A stretch of DNA of 64,000 nt from Peribolospora baueri (Eukaryota; Basidiomycota; Peribolosporomycetes; Peribolosporales; Peribolosporaceae). Location: contig JAMDHS010000035.1 in the NCBI GenBank assembly GCA_029717555.1, positions 124,001-188,000 of the forward strand, written 5' to 3'. A model generated the notes under the pieces. The model did no database searches. It saw only the letters and a list, made by a program, of their open reading frames with translations, and was not told where the DNA came from. Positions within the stretch are counted from its first letter, which is position 1; the number at the start of each line of letters is the position of its first letter. Below are positions 47,036 to 58,581 of this stretch, in pieces. A program made the translations under genes and the position numbers.

Positions 47036-48960
47036 ATGAGTTCGGAACGCAAGCGTGCGTATCACATGGACAGGACGTGACGGCCTCCGACCTCGGAGGA
47101 CGGGGACGAGGCGAGGCGAGAGAGGTTCTCATTATTTCCTGGGTCGCTTCGCTCATCCGTGGTATTCTGCTTCTCTGTTTTCCTCCCCTCTCATCCGCCC
47201 ACCACGCGGCTGCCTCCGTCCTTGTGCCAATGCCCCCTTCGCAGCCCTGCCCTTCTGGGCCAACTTCAGCGCGGGCGCGATCGCTGGCGTGACCGAACTG
47301 TTGTGTCTTTATCCTTTGGGTGAGTGGTAGCGCGATGCTCATTTGCTTCTGGCCGCTGGGAAGGTGTGAAGCGGACGGAAGGAGGCAGGGTGCCGGCGTG
47401 GATGGAGCGGAGTTAAGTCGGCTCAGGTCGTACCTAGAGCGATAGGAACTAGACGTCTTCGCCCGCTAGACACGCCCGCCCTTGCTCTCATCCGCCACTC
47501 CGCACGCATGCTCAACGTTGCTCTTCTTTTCCCCTTTCCCGACCCATTTACCGACCGCGATCGATCTACCCTTCAGATGTCGTCAAGACCCGCATGCAGC
47601 TCCAATCCTCCACGGTCATTCCTGGCGTCGAGCGATACAATGGCATGATCGATTGCTTCAAAAAGATCGTCGCCGCTGAGGGGTGAGTTTTCAGATTCGC
47701 CTGGGGTGACGTGTGCGAGCCGGTGCCAGCAGGCGATACGACTGGAGAAGGGGGAGGATTGCTCCGTTTGGCCGGACGTTCGTGAAAGGCTAGCACAAAC
47801 TGTTGACTTTGCCGAGGCGAATAATTGGACTATATGACCCGGGGGGAGAGGGAGACGAACGACGAACTTGGCGTCTACGTGCTTGTTTGCGATTTCGGTC
47901 CGATTTCGCTCATCCGTCCTTCTCCTACCCACTCCCTATCGGTGCCTCTCATCAGCGCCGGTCGATTGTACCGAGGACTCGTCCCGCCTCTGCTTCTCGA
48001 AGCTCCCAAGAGGGCTGTCAAGTTCTCGTGAGTTGCCGCTCTTCAATCCCGCCGAGCTTTGTGACCGATTTTTCATCCCCGTCTCGTGCAGTGCGAACGA
48101 CTTCTGGGGAAAGACATACCGCAAAACGTTTGAAGTCAACCAGATGTCCCAAGGTCTTTCCATCCTGACCGGTTGCTCAGCCGGAGCGACAGAGTCGGTC
48201 GTCGTCGTTCCCTTCGAGCTCGTCAAGATCCGATTGCAGGACAAGGCGCAGGCCCACCTCTACAAGGGCCCTGGGGACGTGGTCAGGAAGATCATCCAGA
48301 CCGACGGCCTACTCGGCATGTACGCCGGGATGGAGAGCACGTTCTGGAGGTGAGTCGGCGGCCGCATGAGCTGATTAGCGCTTGGTGCGTCGTAGGCGGA
48401 TGAGAGCTTATGTCATTCTTCGTCCCGGCGCTTCCCGTGGTCACCGTCAGGCATGTGTGGTGGAACGGAGGCTACTTCGGCGTCATCTTCCAAGTCCGGT
48501 CCCTCCTTCCCAAGGCAGAGAGCAAGGGCCAAACGCTGTTCAACAATTTCATTGCTGGCGCGATCGGTGGCGCTGCCGGCACTATGCTCAACACGCCTTT
48601 CGACGTCGTCAAGTCAAGGATCCAGAACGTAAGCTGCTGGACCGATGCGCGCTCCTTTCTCTTCTATGGAAACTCTGGGCATGGGCCCGTCCGCTGATCA
48701 TTATACCATTACCGGCCCCGGGCCCGCTCGATCCGTCCCGTGTCCTCTCACAGACGCCCAGAGTGCCAGGCCAAGTGCCCAAGTACAACTGGACGTACCC
48801 CTCCCTGGCGCTCATCGCCCGCGAAGAGGGCTTCGGCGCGCTCTACAAGGGCTTCGCGCCCAAGGTTCTCCGGCTCGCCCCGGGAGGAGGCGTCCTCCTC
48901 CTCGTCGTCGAGGCCGTCCTCTCTTCGCTTCGCAAGGTCCTTGGCCCTCCTTACAACTGA
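47036..48960 (+). CDS. ODC1: Mitochondrial 2-oxodicarboxylate carrier (Odc type)
   Basis: Seven exons: 47036-47054, 47246-47319, 47577-47682, 47956-48027, 48092-48349, 48451-48628 and 48754-48960. The protein has three mitochondrial-carrier repeats with signatures PLDVVKTR, PFELVKIR and PFDVVKSR. Blocks typical of yeast Odc1/Odc2 include AGAIAGVTELLCLYPLDVVK, RLYRGLVPPLLLEAPKRAVK, STFWRHVWWNGGYFGVIFQV and GTMLNTPFDVVKSRIQ. The C-terminus reads ALYKGFAPKVLRLAPGGGVL. It would exchange 2-oxoadipate and 2-oxoglutarate across the inner membrane, linking lysine metabolism to the matrix. Length is about 300 residues, as usual. Confidence 0.92.
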
Positions 48961-49599
48961 GTGTCGATCGATGGGACGGGCCCGTCGCAAAGGTCGTCTC
49001 TCTTCTCGCCCGTCTCAGTGGCCGCGGAAGGATGGACAGGGACATTCTCCATTCGCCCTTTCATACTTGCTCGCGATGCAAGCGCAGATAGACTTCTTTT
49101 TTTCATTCGTCTCCTCGTCTCACCGTTCATCCTTCAACCCTTCTCGTTCCCTTCGACATCGACGCCGGGGATCGTCACACGAACACGTACGCTAAGCCGA
49201 CGCTTCCACACGCCCGTTTGGTCGCCCATCCCTCTCTTCTCTGCACGGATAGACCTCCCCCTTTCCCCTCCTCTCACGCCCCTCACGACCGCTTTCCATG
49301 TTGGATTTTGGCGCCGTGGTCGTTTACTTTTCTTTTCGGAGAACTGCGGAGGGAAATGAGAATAGATCGATCCGGCCGGCATCCGGAAAAAAATACAGTG
49401 GCCGTGCTGCGATGTGCCTGTCCAGGCGAGGACGTCTTTGGGCGACGTGGTGGGTACGTTAAGCCGGATGTGTGGAAGGAGTCTCGATGTTCGCACACCA
49501 CCACTTCACGGCGCATCATCGGTACCTTGCCGCAGCACTCTCTCCAGGCGACATGCCCTGTATTCTCTCGTCTTCGTTACTGGCCGTTCGAATTCGACC
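48961..49599. other. Intergenic, no supported gene
   Basis: 3' UTR of the carrier and promoter of the Alg10 gene. Pyrimidine-rich, with nothing else supported. Confidence 0.5.
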
Positions 49600-52007
49600 A
49601 TGTCGGCGGCAATGCAAAGCTCGCTCCTCCCTCGGGCCGTGCTCGGCCTGTCGTCCGTGGTCGTGGCGTACCTAGTAAACACGCTGGTTCCAGAACCATA
49701 CCTCGTGCGTCGCACCTTGCTCTCTCCAGCACGCCAACGCGATGAAGACCCCGGCGCTGGCGAGGGAACCACTGCTAACCGTCTCTCGCCTCCCCGCCGC
49801 GCTCTTCTCCCACTCCTGACGGGACTGTTCCGTCGTCCAGGACGAGATCTTCCATATTCCTCAAGCTCAGCGATATTGTACCGGGGACTTTACGACCTGG
49901 GACCCAAAGATTACGACCCCTCCAGGACTGTACGTGTCCACTCATCCTTCTGCTCCCGCATCGGTCTTCACCCCGTCCTGGGACATCTCACGGCATGGCC
50001 CACTCCCCAGTGCCTCACCTCTCCTCACTCCTCCTCCACTTGTCGTCTCTCCGTGCAGCTATCTCTTGTCCACTTTTTTCCAGCGACTCGTCCACCTGAT
50101 ATGGAACGTTCCCTGCGACCCCGCCTTCCTCCGCTCGACCAACCTCATCCTCCTCCTCGTCCTTCCGGACGTGTTCGCCAGCATCCTGTCCGCTATTTCT
50201 GTGCCCCTCATCTTCTCTTTGGACGATAGTAGCACATCCCACCTTGTCCCACCGAAGGTGCGGGGCACACTCGTCCGCCGTGTGGGCGCTGACGGACAAG
50301 GCGGCACAGAAGCAGAGAAGGAGTCGGCTCGGAAGGCCCGCTCGTTGGAAGGTGTCATCATCACCAGTCTACCCGTGTTATGGTTCTTTGGTTATCTCTA
50401 CTACACCGACGTCGCCTCGCTCGCTGCAGTATTGGTTTGCCAGGCCTTGGCGCTCAGAGAAAACTATAAACTAGCTGCGTTGGTGGGTTCCCGCTTTCTC
50501 TCACGTTTCTGTGACCACACCTCAATCCGGGACGGCATGCGGATGTCCTCCGGTCTGACGGTATTTCATTCTGATTTTATTTATTGTGTTTTGCTTGCCA
50601 GTTCGCTCTGCTGTCCCTGACGTGTCGGCAGACGAACGTGATATGGGTGGCCTTCGTCGCAGCGACCGCGGCGTTAAAAGTCCTGCATCGTGAATCAAGC
50701 ACGGCTGCTCGAGTGACCTTTTTTGACATTCCGGCGGAAGACGCCTCGTGGGGTGGGTGCTTCTGAAGGCGCATGTTAAGTCGCACCTCTAGCTCACATA
50801 TAACCCCCCATCTTCGTCACGGCAGCCGACATCCCGCGAGTCTTCGTCAGATTTTTGACGACTTTGATTCACCATTGGCGGCCTGTCTTGCCCGTCGTTC
50901 TTCCCTTTGTCCCCGTTTTCGTGGCATTCGGTGCATTTGTGGTCTGGAACGGTGGGGTAGTCCTTGGTGAGTTGTCTCATGAGCGGACGCAAGGTACATC
51001 CAGCCTTATCCAACTTCTCGTCGCCCCCACTCTCCTTTTCCGGCTCAGGCGACAAGGCGAACCACGTCCCCGTGCTCCACGTGCCTCAATTGTTCTACTT
51101 CATCGCCTTCACCACATTTTTCGCCTGGCCTCATCTGCTAGAAGACCGGCGGGCGCTGTGGAGGGCCACTGTTGGGTGTGTGCGGAGCTGGCGGTGAGTT
51201 GAGCGAATCGATGTGCGCTCTCTCTCGGTCCCTTCATTCTCCGCTCACGTCCTGACGGCCTCTTCGTCAACCTTCAGTAATGCGCTGATCCATGCTGTCC
51301 TCTGCGCGGCCATCGTCTTCGCAATACACCGTTATACGTGAGCGGTCGTGACTCCTTCTCATCCTCAAGGTCGTCGTCACTCACGCCGATCCAACCGATT
51401 CTTAACCAAAGCTACGAACATCCATTTCTCCTCGCGGACAATCGCCACTACGCCTTCTACGTCTGGCGCAAGCTCATCAAGCGGCATTGGGCTGTTAAAT
51501 ATCTCCTCGCACCGGTCTATTTGGTTTGTGGGCGATCGTGGTGGATCAAGCTCGGTGAGGCTCTGGACGAGGGTGTCAAGGAGAACATGATCCGAGAAAG
51601 GCACTGAACTGAGTGCCCCTGCATCGCTCACGTTCGCAGGCCGCTCGCAATCGCTCCTTTGGATGCTCGGCTTTCTCGTCGCCCTCTTCCTCACCCTCGC
51701 CCCTTCGCCCCTGCTCGAGCCGCGGTACTTTCTCATTCCCTACATCCTCCTCCGACTGCACATCGCGTCCCCATCGCGGAACGCGGCGGCTGTCCAAGGT
51801 CCTCCGCCGGGCCAGGGCGCAAACGGAAGGCGATCGGCGGATGGCGAAAGCGGAGCGAGGCCGGCGCCTAGCGGCACGTCTCCTCTGCGGGTGCTCGCCG
51901 CGGAAGGGTGCTTCAACGTGCTCATCAACGTGGCGACCATGTATCTCTTCCTCTTCCGACCTTTTAAATGGCCCAGCGAAGACGGCTGGCAGCGTTTCAT
52001 GTACTAG
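49600..52007 (+). CDS. ALG10: Dolichyl-P-Glc glucosyltransferase Alg10
   Basis: ER membrane enzyme that adds the last alpha-1,2-linked glucose to the lipid-linked oligosaccharide for N-glycosylation. Early exons are 49600-49704, 49841-49929 (GTACGT donor), 50059-50482 and 50602-50752; several more follow to the TAG at 52005-52007. The family signature is complete across exon joins: [20 protein letters not shown], then [17 protein letters not shown]. Other conserved segments are [59 protein letters not shown] and [17 protein letters not shown]. The end is [13 protein letters not shown] Ser/Gly/Ala-rich loop near 51780-51890 is not conserved. Multiple hydrophobic segments fit a polytopic ER protein. 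Confidence 0.92.
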
Positions 52008-52473
52008 GCAGTAGAAGGAACGAATGGATTGAATGAACACCGCCCGCAGACGTCATGATTCACGCTGGCTGCGGCAAAGACCGCCCGCAGACGTCATCAT
52101 TCATGCTGGCTGTGGCAAAGAACCTCCGCCCCGCTGCGCTGGTCCGACCTTGGCAGCGTTAACGAGGTCGGCGTTGGAGGAGAAACGCCGAGGGCGAGTG
52201 GAGGAACAAAAAGGGACGGGACGGCCCATCGTCCCATCGTCACAGCACATCATCTCGTTGACCCTCCTCCCTCATACCTTCCCCTCTCGCTTGCTCCGAT
52301 ACCCAGAGATCAATACCGTCGTCAGCATATCCGACATGGTGCGTCCGTGCGCTGCAAGGCCAGCTCAGTCGAGCGCACGGCCGTGGGCGCTGACGCCAGT
52401 CCCTTCTACTATCTCTCCCTACCAAGTCCCACGCAGAGCACCACCACAACCACCAGGTCGAAAAGACGGGTGA
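52008..52473. promoter_or_regulatory. Promoter region of the stefin-like gene
   Basis: Contains a 41-base tandem duplication and then CT-rich leader. An ATG at 52336 followed at once by GTGCGT could be a three-base first coding exon joined to GTCGAAAAG at about 52460. I took the ATG at 52474 as the simpler start. Confidence 0.45.
52039..52120. repeat. Two tandem copies of a 41-base unit with GACGTCAT
   Basis: Units 52039-52079 and 52080-52120 differ at only a few positions. Each contains GACGTCAT, close to a CRE/ATF (bZIP) site. They lie between the Alg10 stop and the stefin-like start. Confidence 0.88.
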
Positions 52474-53614
52474 CATGCCCGGCTCTCAGATGTCCGAGCC
52501 CAAGCCGGCCGATGAGGAGTGCAAGGCCGTGTTCAACGACGAGGAGGTCAAGCATGGCGTCCTGCACAAGGTGAGCTGAGCAGGTCTGGCTGGGCACGAG
52601 CCAGCTGCGTTCGGGAATCGTTGGCGCACGTCATGGGTGGGAGGGTCGTTACGTCGATGGAGGGAGTCGACGAAGACGTGAGGTCCCGGATCGCTTATTT
52701 GTTGGCTCATTCTCTTCTGTACGGACCACAGCTTTGGGTGCTGCACAAGGACGACGAGGTGCGTGTTTTCTGTTGACGCTTTGTGTGTGATCAGTTCGGT
52801 GCCCCGCGAGGTCGTGCGGTGACTGGAACGAATCTGTGTCAACTACGCTCCTCTTATCAGAGGCACCACCTGCACGAAGTCAACAGTGAGTCCGACCTTC
52901 CGGACGAGTGTACTCTTTGTTCTTCGCTTGCTTCACACACGGCAGCTCAAACCTCGCACACGACGATTTGATTGCCTCGACCTCTCTCCGTCCCTCCCTC
53001 CCTGTCCCGTACAGAGCTGAAGCACCTCGAACACTACGCGCCCCTTATCTATGCGACGGAGGCTGAGCCGTTCGGGACGAATTACTTCGCCAAGATCCTG
53101 CTCGACGACGAGGGTCACTGGTGAGATGGACCTCCGATGCGCTCACCTTACATTCAGGGCCAGTCCTACCCCGTCTTCCTTCCACGGCGTGGCTGTCTGA
53201 CGCTCTCCGGGCCGTTCACGTTGTTTATTCTCTTTTGTCTCTCCAGCATCCACGTGCGGGCGTTCAAGTCCTCGGAGGGCGAGCTCAAGTTCCACGCCAT
53301 GTGAGTTTATTCTGCCTGTCATGCTGCTCGCTATCGTCTACCTTACTCGAGCATTGATCATCCCTTTCTCATGGACATGGTTGATTTCTCGTCTCCTCCC
53401 TTCTCTGTCATCATCATCGCAGCCACTGGCGCCCCGACGAGGAAGGCGGCGCCGTCTTCACCAAGGAGGACCCGGTAAGCGCACCATTACCGCTCATCTA
53501 GCATCCGGCGGACGTTGAGTGACGCAATCACCCTCCCGTCGTGCTCCGCCTTCTCTCGACCCGCGAACCGACGTCTCATCCCTTTCCTTGCAGCTCAAGT
53601 ACTTTGACTACTAA
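52474..53614 (+). CDS. Stefin-like protein (cystatin superfamily, type 1)
   Basis: A compact protein of roughly 120 residues from about seven short exons; the first ends at 52570 and the stop is at 53612-53614. The C-terminal two thirds aligns with animal and plant stefins: HYAPLIYATEAEPFGTNYFA, then KILLDDEG, CIHVRAFKSSEGELKF and the ending KEDPLKYFDY. Stefins inhibit papain-like cysteine proteases through an N-terminal Gly, a QxVxG loop and a second hairpin. Here the loop position reads EAEPFGTNYF, so QxVxG is not conserved. There is no signal peptide, as in stefins. Two tiny exons (27 and 25 bases, LWVLHKDDE and RHHLHEVN) before the conserved part are less sure; the second is needed for phase. 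Function as an inhibitor is therefore doubtful. Confidence 0.68.
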
Positions 53615-53968
53615 GCGATCAGCGGGTGACCCCCGTCTGAGGATCGGATGGAGATGAAATCAATGCAAGAAAGTCTACACGCCCCCCTGAGCCTGCTGCT
53701 ATTGTGCTCGCGAGGTGTCTCAAAGGTCGATAGAAATGCCCACTCGCTCTGGAGGGGGACAATGTTGCTCGAAGGAAGGTGGGACGCGGGCGCGTCGGAG
53801 AAAAATCGTGGATGGCACGCGTTCTCTACTGACCAATGAGTGGAGGGGACGAAACCTGCATAGCTTGCTACATGTCGAGGAACGAGTGACCTTGTCCCTC
53901 GCGCGAGGCTATAAGGTTTCAAGGTCCATGCTCGCAAAAGAGAGACGTGCTACACCTCGACCTTGAGA
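53615..53968. other. Intergenic between convergent genes
   Basis: Short 3' flank shared by the stefin-like gene and the Pex26-like gene; nothing else seen. Confidence 0.5.
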
Positions 53969-55862
53969 CTACAGATAGGTGACCCTCGTTCCCATCCGGA
54001 TCGTCTCGCCAACTTTGACCAAAGCCGCCCACCACAGTCGATAGATCCACCCAAGCAGCGGGCCTATCCGAGCGCCCTGTCGTTGCTTCCCCTCGCCGGC
54101 GCGCTTGTCCTTGCCCTGGGTCGCAAGGCCTCCCTGTTTCAGGCGGATGGAGTTGAGTACGTAGAGCAGCAGAACAGCCGTTCCCACCCATCGGACCAAG
54201 TCTGCAGCGTTCAGATTTCGGGATGCCAGAGCCCACCAAGCTCTGACGCGTGACGCTGGGTCATTCACTGAACGCTGGTGCAGATGCCTCGGCGGAAGGA
54301 GGACGTCCCCTACGCCGTCGTCCGGCCCTTCGAGCGGGCGCGTCGCGAGATACCGAGACACTGAGCCGCGCAGGGCAGAAAAGGCACCTTGCTTGCCAAT
54401 GATATCGTGGGTGCCACGGATATGCGATCCTCGTCGTTCATTCGACCCGCCGGACGGGGTCAGGAGAGAGGACTCGGACCTCTCTTCGCTCAATCTTCTG
54501 CGAGACCCTCCAGCGAAGGCTTGCTGATCACCATCATAGGCGCCGAGGTTAGAGCGCAGCGTCTCAGGAGACGCAGAGCTAGAACTCCTACCTCCCCCTC
54601 CCGTCGAACCTGCACGCCTTTCCGCTTTCGAAGACGAGTGGCGCCGGCCCACCCGCTCGCTGCCCGTGTCCCCGTTGGCCGTAGATACGCTCCCATTGTC
54701 GGAAGGAGGGCTCTTCCGCTGGACAAGACTGTCCAGACCACCCCGACGAGGCGTTTTGTCCTCTTGTCGCTGCGACTGCTGCTTGCGAAGTGCCTCTAAC
54801 CTTGCTCTCTCTGCGCTCGCTAGCTGGGCTTGGCGCACCGCACGAGAGGCTTGCGAGGCGCGGATCGTGGACAGCGATTCTAGCAAACACTGCAACAGCA
54901 AAGAGGATTCATGCGTATGTGAAAGCGGAAATAAGTAATCATTCTTCTGACGGAGGACGACCCCACCTAAAAATCTAACTCACCCTTTTCCTTTCCTCCG
55001 TAAGATCCGCCAAGCCGACGAACGTCTCGGCGTACTCCCAGTCGCCGAGTCTACTCAGAACCTGGATGACATAGAGTTCGGCCACCTTGTCATACATTCC
55101 GTCACTGGTCTGCCCCCTCCGTGCGAAAACCTCCACACTCGCGTCCTCGCTGCCGGCCGCCCCGAGCCACCATTCGCACAGCCCTCGTGCCGACTGGGCG
55201 ACGTCCAGCTTCAAGGCGGCGAAGACAATGGATGTGAGAACGGGGAGCGGAAGGTGAATGGCGAGAGGGAGAAGGTCCGAGTCGGGGCTCAAGGTGGTGG
55301 CGGATGAGACGTCGGTTCGGAAGGGGTCGGCCAATTGAGGTAGAGAAGGAGGCGGACGGCAGCGAGCAAAGCGCAAGACGGACGAGTAGGCAAGATAGGC
55401 CACCAGAGAAGAGGGGTGAGAGTTGCACAGGTGAGATAGCAAATGCCTTGCCGTATCTTCTTCTTCTTTCGTCACTCCTTGAGTGGTAGACTTGCTGCTG
55501 CCGCCGTCCTTGCATACCGAACGCATGGCGGAGCCGTCCGTCCCGGCGGTGGCCCAGAAAGTGACGCGGAGCACGTCCACCTTTTCCTTCATCTTCTCCA
55601 CCTTTTCAACGTCAATGTGATTGACGTCATGTTGTGATCCTTCTGAGCGACGCAGCTCTTCCTCTGCCCTACGAAGATACACGAGCGTCCAGACGTGGTC
55701 TCGATCGAGGAAAGCTCGGGCGGCTTGCGCGTACGATCTCCGCAACGCAGCCCATGATGACGGCAAAGAAGGCGATGATATGCCGTTCTCTGTCTGCTTG
55801 CCCTTGAGCATGAAGGCGGAAGGACAGGCGTCAGAAGAGGGAGGGGACGTTGGAGCGGGCAT
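53969..55862 (-). CDS. PEX26: Pex26-like peroxisomal membrane protein
   Basis: Two exons, 55862-54984 and one starting with CLLESLSTIRASQASR and ending at 53969. The N-terminal helical part includes YAQAARAFLDRDHVWTLVYL, LPVLTSIVFAALKLDVAQSA, GLCEWWLGAA and YDKVAELYVIQVLSRLGDWE. It continues YAETFVGLADLTEERKR into the second exon. This order and spacing resembles the alpha-helical domain of mammalian PEX26, where [20 protein letters not shown] is followed by GEEQRLDVLQAI. A Ser/Arg-rich linker follows, then a single transmembrane segment near the C-terminus (VRWVGTAVLLLYVLNSIRL). That tail-anchored layout is shared by Pex26/Pex15, which tether the Pex1-Pex6 ATPase to peroxisomes. The assignment is by eye and moderate. 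A Met at 55925 would add 21 residues. Start codons of this gene and the GH5 gene are 160 bases apart. Confidence 0.55.
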
Positions 55863-56021
55863 CGAATGGAGTTGCTGGTTGAACGTGCAGGAACACGTTG
55901 AGATCCGCCGGCCGGCACCGGCCACACTTTACCCCGGATTGGTGTAACCCTAACTCGATGGGCAAGCGTCGATCGTTCCGCGATCGCTCGTCCTCGACGT
56001 CAACAACTCCAGCGACGAACC
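55863..56021. promoter_or_regulatory. Short divergent promoter, Pex26-like / GH5
   Basis: Only about 159 bases lie between the two start codons, so transcription of both must start from shared or overlapping elements. Confidence 0.45.
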
Positions 56022-58077
56022 ATGGCCTTTCGCAAGCTCTTGGACAAGGCCGAAGCCAAGCTGAAGGCAGCGGGCTCGACGCCAGGAGGAGGCGGAGGGG
56101 GTCCGCCTCCCATCCCTCCCAAACCTGGCTCGTCTCAAAGAGTCTTCGACGCCGGCGAGCACCTCCGCCTGAAAGAACACTTCGTCGCTCGTTCCCCGAC
56201 AGATGGCGCTCTCACTCTGGGCGGCAAACTCTTCCGTTTCGCATCCTTTAACGCCCCCGAACTGCTCACCAATACTCCGTTTGAGCAGGAGGATACCTTT
56301 CGCTCTCTCAGCGCTATGGGCATTGGCGGGGCCGTCACGAGGACATACACGCTCAGGGTGAAGAGCTGGCGGGTGCCAACCGGAGCCCATATCGAGGGCT
56401 GGGACGCGGAGAAGGGAGAATGGATATGGAACGATCAGGCGATGAGGACGATGGACAGCTGCATAGCCTTGGCGGGACAATGTAAGCGGTGTCTGAAGTG
56501 CTTGACGTCAGTACAGCGTCGTCGGTCCGCATGCTGACTGGATGTCTGTCTTGGAATCCTTGCTCGATCTTGCAGATGGCGTGAGGCTCATCATCCCCAT
56601 CGTCAATCAGGATTACGGGAGTGAAGGTGTGTTTTAGCCTTATATTTTGGGGAAGTGTACAGTTTTCCGCTTGGTTCTGGTGGGGCGTTGGAACTGACTA
56701 GCCTTCCGAGGTCGAACGCATTCCTGGCACCAGAAACGAACTGGGTACGTGCGCGTCGTTGGAAGCTTGATCGCGGAGGCACCTGTCTCCCTTCAGATAG
56801 GTATTCACCCTTATGCTCTTGGTCGTGTTTTTTGCAGGTCGGAAACATAACTGATTTGACTAAAATGGTCAAACCTGGCACCGATTGGTGGACTGACGTT
56901 GGTATGCGCAACGCCTTCAAGGTCAGCTTCAACCCCTTTGAGTGTATAGCCGTTCCCAGTTTTCACACGATTCTCTTCGCGTTGTACGTGTTTATTTCAC
57001 CCTCAGATCCTCCTGCATACCCTTTTGACCCGCACCAACACCGTCAATGGCAAAGTCTACGGGCAGGACCCAACCATCCTAGCTTGGGAAACGGGCAATG
57101 AGCTGCAAGAGCGCGCCCTGCGGCCCGCGAGGGGAGAGTGGACTGCCGACGTGGCCAAATTCATTGCAGAAAGGAGCCAGAGTCTCGTCATGGACGGTGC
57201 GTGACGAATCCGGGGTCCAGGCGAGTCCCACACCTTAACAAGATGCTTACTGACGTTCATTGCAACGCAGGCTCCTATGCTCGCAATGACTCTGTCGAGA
57301 TGTGCTACGCCCCCGAGGCGCTTGCTTGCCCCGATGTCGCCTTGTTCAGCTATCACTACTATGGCGGCGGTGAGTGGCACCGTCTTCCCCATCCTCTAAG
57401 TTTTGATAGGCTGGACAATGTCCTCATCCCACATGATATATCGCGCAGGCGACTCCAAGCGGCTGTCGAAGGACATTGCTTACGTGTCCGGCGCTCATCG
57501 GAAAGCCTTTGTAGCGGGCGAGTTTGGTTTCTTCAAGACGGGCAAGGAGTTTTCCTCGTTCTTGTCCACAGCGCACAAGGAGGGCGCGACGGGCTCGCTC
57601 GTGTGGTCTCTGCGTCCGCACGACGAGCAGGGTGGCTTCAAGACACACAGCGAGGGCGACGGTATATGGAGCTACCACGTACCGGGCTGGAACGTGCAGG
57701 ACGCGGAGAAAAAAGGGTGGGACGTTCGCGAGAAGGACGTCGTCAAAGCCGTCCTCGAAGCGGCTCACGTCGCTGGAGGAGTGAAGAAGAGGGGCGTCTA
57801 CCCGTCTCCCCAGGGCAAGCCCATCCTATTCAAGCGTGGTGACGGCAGCGTTGCATGGAAGGGCTCGGCATGGGCGGAGAGCTACGAGGTGTGGGTGAGA
57901 TTGGAGGCGGAGGGTGCGCAAGGCGGCCAGGGTCGGTGTGTTTATGACAGAATGAAGGACACCGCTCCAGGAGGTACGTGGGGCCTGCCTCTGGGCGAAA
58001 GCGGGACGCTGGTGAGGGTGAGAGGGAGGGGCGTTGGCGGTGAGATGGGGGAGTGGTCCGACGAGCTGGTGCTGTGA
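56022..58077 (+). CDS. GH5-family glycoside hydrolase (mannanase-like), no secretion signal
   Basis: The start MAFRKLLDKAEAKLKAAGST has no signal peptide and is followed by GGGGGGPPPIPPKP. The TIM-barrel then reads GKLFRFASFNAPELLTN, GIGGAVTRTYTLRVKSW, YGVRLIIPIVNQDYGSE, TNWVGNITDLTKMVKPGTDW and DPTILAWETGNELQERAL. SVEMCYAPEALACPDVALFS and VAGEFGFFKTGKEF follow. The putative acid/base is Glu in TGNE and the nucleophile is Glu in GEFGF, as in clan GH-A. Substrate is not clear; fungal GH5 mannanases are the closest I recall. One exon (56734-56744) is only 11 bases and supplies ETNW. The final exon ends GEMGEWSDELVL. The lack of a leader suggests a cytosolic or unconventional location, unless an upstream exon was missed. 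Confidence 0.8.
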
Positions 58078-58581
58078 GGAGGGTGAGCCTGGGAGATGGG
58101 AGTGGAAACGGGGTTTGACCCGGAAAGAAGAAAGGAAGGATGGCAACGAAAGGACAATCTCGGACATTTTTCTAGAACCATACACGCACAATCATGACCT
58201 CCATGGACACTCAGGCCCCGACATTCCTCGTCGACTGCATGTAATCTTCCTCTCCATTTCATATTGTGTCCTGATTACGAGACGATTCATATATGGACTT
58301 TCGTGATGACTTCTGTTCACCTCACTGGGATGATAGTGAGACGAAGCCGAGTTGGCTCATGCATTTCGCAGTTTCCTGCGACGACATAATATTCCAAGGT
58401 CATTCCGGATGTCCATCCTTTCGTATACCTTTGGCCCAGGAAGCCCGCCAGACTCAGGCCGATGCGCTAACGTCCTTATAGACATCGAAGCGACCTGTGC
58501 GCACACAGACACGGTATGCGCAGGAGGGGCGGTGAGGGTGCCGCAAAGGCCTTCTGTCAGCTGTTATGTCAGACGTGCAAG
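58078..58581. other. Intergenic between convergent genes
   Basis: 3' flanks of the GH5 gene and the omega-amidase. A short + frame reading NVLIDIEATC recalls DEDDh exonucleases, but nothing else supports a gene. Confidence 0.45.
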
